Assembly (NCBI GenBank): GCA_964522105.1
Contig: CAZFVA010000016.1
Coordinates: 1 to 64,000 of the forward strand
Origin: JAGOFO01 sp964522105
GTDB taxonomy: Bacteria; Myxococcota_A; UBA9042; DTJE01
DNA: 64,000 nucleotides
Direction: 5' to 3'
In this document: positions 62,047 through 64,000 of the stretch, in pieces
Position numbering within the stretch: the stretch's first letter is position 1
Layout of the letters: each line of letters starts with the position of its first letter
The notes under the pieces: generated by a model
Told to the model about the DNA's origin: nothing
Database searches by the model: none
The model's input: only the letters and a program-made list of their open reading frames with translations
Made by a program: the position numbers and the translations under genes

Positions 62047-64000
62047 AATTCAAAGACTTAAAAATCAGTATTCAGTTGTCAGTCGGCCTCGGGTTGATTG
62101 TCGGACTGATGCTGCTGGTTGGTCTTGTTGCAATGTATCAGGGTCAAAGGGTGTGGGCCGAGACGGAGGGTCTGTATGAACATCCGCTCCAGGTCAGGCG
62201 GGCCACCGGCGAACTTTCAATGGACATCATGGCCATCTATCAGGGCATGCAGAGCATCGTGGTCGCGCAGGACCAGGATGAAATTAGTGCAATCCGGCAG
62301 AAGATTGCGGCCAGTGAAGCGAACGCTGACCGCCAGTTTGCCATTTTGTATGACAGATATCTTGGAAACAAGGCCGACATTGACAAAGTGCATGAAGGAT
62401 TCGCCCAGTGGAAAGACATTCGTTCCGAAACTGTCAACATGGTGGTGGCCGGGGACGTTGCCGGGGCTGCGGCCAGGATAAGACACGAAGGCGTTGGTGG
62501 CCGGAAGGTGGCCAATCTGTTGGATTTGTTGTCAAAAGTCAGTGATTTTGCCAGGCAGAGAGGCGGCACGTTCTATAACGATGCCGAAAGTCACAACAAT
62601 GAAATGAAGGTCATGATGGGAATCCTGATGGCCATCATCGTTTTACTGACGATGCTGATAAGTTACATTCTGTTGAGGTCGATCAGAACACCTCTGGCCG
62701 AGTTCACACAGGCCGTGAACCTGTTCGGAAGTGGTCGTCTGGATACGAGGATTGATTACAAGTCCATGAATGAAATGGGTATTCTTGCCAATTCATTTAA
62801 CTCGCTCGCGGAAAATGTTCAGGCCGGGATTGAGCTTGCAAGCAAGACATCACGGATTGCCGGTGAAATAGTCGGTCAGGAAGATATCGGTCCATTCTGT
62901 CTGGCCCTTTTGAATTCGCTGATGGAAGAAACCGATTCTCAGGTCGGCGCCATATATCTGTTGAATTCGCAGAAAACCCATTTTGAATTAATTGAATCAG
63001 TCGGGCTTGCCGCAGCCATCAGATCGTTTTCCGCTGTCGAGCGTGAAGGTGAGCTTGGCGCAGTGCTTGCGTCAGGAAGGATGAAACGCCTTAAAGATAT
63101 ACCTGAAGATTCGGTGTTCCTGCTGCGTACCGTAAGCGGAGACATTCGTCCAAAGGAAATAGTTACTATTCCGATTGATTCCGGTAGCGGGGTGGTGGCG
63201 GTAGTCTCGCTGGCAAGTGTTCGAGGTTATTCAGAAAAGACGACCCGCCTGATCGAGATGATACAGGATTTGATAACAGCGCGCTTTAACGGTGTGTTGA
63301 CCTTGCAGCAGGTTCGCGAATTTTCACAGAGGCTTGATACCCAGAACCGTGAACTCGAGGCTCAGAAAACTGAACTGCAGCGGCAGGCAGATGAGGTTCT
63401 GGCCCAGAACATGGAACTGGAGCAGCAGAAAAGACAGTTGGATCAGGCCAACCGCATGAAGACCAGTTTCCTGTCGAACATGAGCCACGAGCTTCGGACT
63501 CCGCTGAATTCGGTGATTGCGCTTTCCGGTGTGCTGTCTAAAAGGCTGCGTGGCGCGATCCCCGACGAAGAGTACAGTTACCTTGACGTTATAGAACGAA
63601 ACGGAAGAAGTCTGCTGGGATTGTTGAATGACATTCTGGACTTGTCCAGGGTCGAGTCAGGGGCGGAAGAAGTCGAAATCACCAGTTTTTCGGTTCACGG
63701 GATGGTCACTGAAGTCGTGAAGATGATTGAACCGTTGATCGGCACTAAGGACGTGACGCTGCTCAATCGGGTGCCTGTAGATCTTCCGATGGTTGCAAGT
63801 GATGCGCTCAAGGTCCGCCACATTCTGCAGAATCTGATTGGAAATGCAGTTAAATTCACGATGGACGGAAGTGTCGAGATCGCTGCCCATCGCGCAGACA
63901 AGTGCGTTGTTATCACGGTTGCCGACACCGGCATCGGGATTTCACCTGAGCATATCCCATTCATATTTGACGAGTTCCGGCAGGCGGAAGAAGGCACCGC
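62043..64000 (+). CDS. Membrane sensor histidine kinase (continues past the window)
   Basis: At least 652 residues, no stop before the window end. ATG 62043 has GGGGGG 4 nt upstream. Order: TM1 (LSVGLGLIVGLMLLVGLVAM), four-helix-bundle periplasmic sensor (~35-190), TM2 (MGILMAIIVLLTMLISYILL), HAMP (~220-275), GAF-like domain (~280-420), coiled coil (EAQKTELQRQADEVLAQNME), HisKA with FLSNMSHELRTPLNSVI (His ~482) and HATPase with LIGNAVKF (N box) and VADTGIGISPEH (G1). The likely architecture continues with receiver domains. The periplasmic domain resembles MCP 4HB sensors. Together with CheR it suggests an adaptive, methylation-linked signalling unit, which is inference. Confidence 0.9.
   Translation, partial: MKFKDLKISIQLSVGLGLIVGLMLLVGLVAMYQGQRVWAETEGLYEHPLQVRRATGELSMDIMAIYQGMQSIVVAQDQDEISAIRQKIAASEANADRQFAILYDRYLGNKADIDKVHEGFAQWKDIRSETVNMVVAGDVAGAAARIRHEGVGGRKVANLLDLLSKVSDFARQRGGTFYNDAESHNNEMKVMMGILMAIIVLLTMLISYILLRSIRTPLAEFTQAVNLFGSGRLDTRIDYKSMNEMGILANSFNSLAENVQAGIELASKTSRIAGEIVGQEDIGPFCLALLNSLMEETDSQVGAIYLLNSQKTHFELIESVGLAAAIRSFSAVEREGELGAVLASGRMKRLKDIPEDSVFLLRTVSGDIRPKEIVTIPIDSGSGVVAVVSLASVRGYSEKTTRLIEMIQDLITARFNGVLTLQQVREFSQRLDTQNRELEAQKTELQRQADEVLAQNMELEQQKRQLDQANRMKTSFLSNMSHELRTPLNSVIALSGVLSKRLRGAIPDEEYSYLDVIERNGRSLLGLLNDILDLSRVESGAEEVEITSFSVHGMVTEVVKMIEPLIGTKDVTLLNRVPVDLPMVASDALKVRHILQNLIGNAVKFTMDGSVEIAAHRADKCVVITVADTGIGISPEHIPFIFDEFRQAEEGT

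Overview
This window is a scaffold from an uncultivated, Gram-negative, probably anaerobic or facultative bacterium, most like the Myxococcota / former Deltaproteobacteria. That placement is inferred. It rests on about a dozen secreted lipoproteins with Asp/Thr/Val-rich tethers after the lipobox, a MYXO-CTERM-like tail on a subtilase, a complete FlxABCD-HdrABC operon, and a ydaO-type (c-di-AMP) riboswitch. The sequence carries four 100-N gaps. Three are flanked by exact 55-bp duplications, so they are unmerged contig ends: genes broken there (DUF4442 protein, metallopeptidase, GT4 glycosyltransferase) become intact when the duplicates are collapsed. The fourth gap (36473-36572) has no duplicated flank and hides the N-terminus of a sugar transferase.

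Layout. 1-7.6 kb: start of an ArsR-family repressor with a palindromic operator, a WAP-like Cys-rich lipoprotein, a DUF4442 hotdog protein, a crystallin/pentapeptide-repeat lipoprotein and a 1104-aa lipoprotein. 7.9-11.3 kb: a Schlafen-AlbA/HATPase regulator, an SPD-2/Hydin-like lipoprotein and an exported endonuclease/exonuclease/phosphatase. 11.4-17.8 kb: seven overlapping genes hdrC-hdrB-hdrA-flxD-flxC-flxB-flxA (minus strand) for flavin-based electron transfer between NADH, ferredoxin and a disulfide. 17.9-28.0 kb: lipoproteins and hydrolases (GAF/fRMsr, S8 subtilase, zinc-metallopeptidase-like protein with two 18-Cys repeats, clan-A glycosidase). 28.0-30.3 kb: c-di-AMP riboswitch controlling a KimA-like K+ importer. 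30.4-33.0 kb: VKOR-thioredoxin fusion, OmpA-like protein and TlpA-like lipoprotein, a disulfide-forming cassette that fits the abundance of Cys-rich exports. 33.1-35.5 kb: TusA-DsrE-DsrE-diguanylate cyclase, apparently one operon.

35.5-59.3 kb is a Wzx/Wzy-type exopolysaccharide locus. It has an initiating sugar transferase; a plus-strand block (phosphodiesterase, Wzy-like polymerase, a flippase fused to two GNAT domains, another GNAT); and a minus-strand 11-gene operon (TolC, Wzc-like chain-length protein with degenerate kinase, three GT4s, WecG-deacetylase fusion, GH9 glucanase, GT4, nucleotidyltransferase-like protein, NodB-like deacetylase, GT2), most genes joined by 4-bp ATGA overlaps. 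The combination suggests a beta-glucan-like, partly deacetylated polymer that is trimmed in the periplasm; this is inference. 59.4-64 kb: a GH5 lipoprotein, then CheR and the start of a large sensor histidine kinase.

No tRNA, rRNA, CRISPR array, transposase or phage gene was seen.
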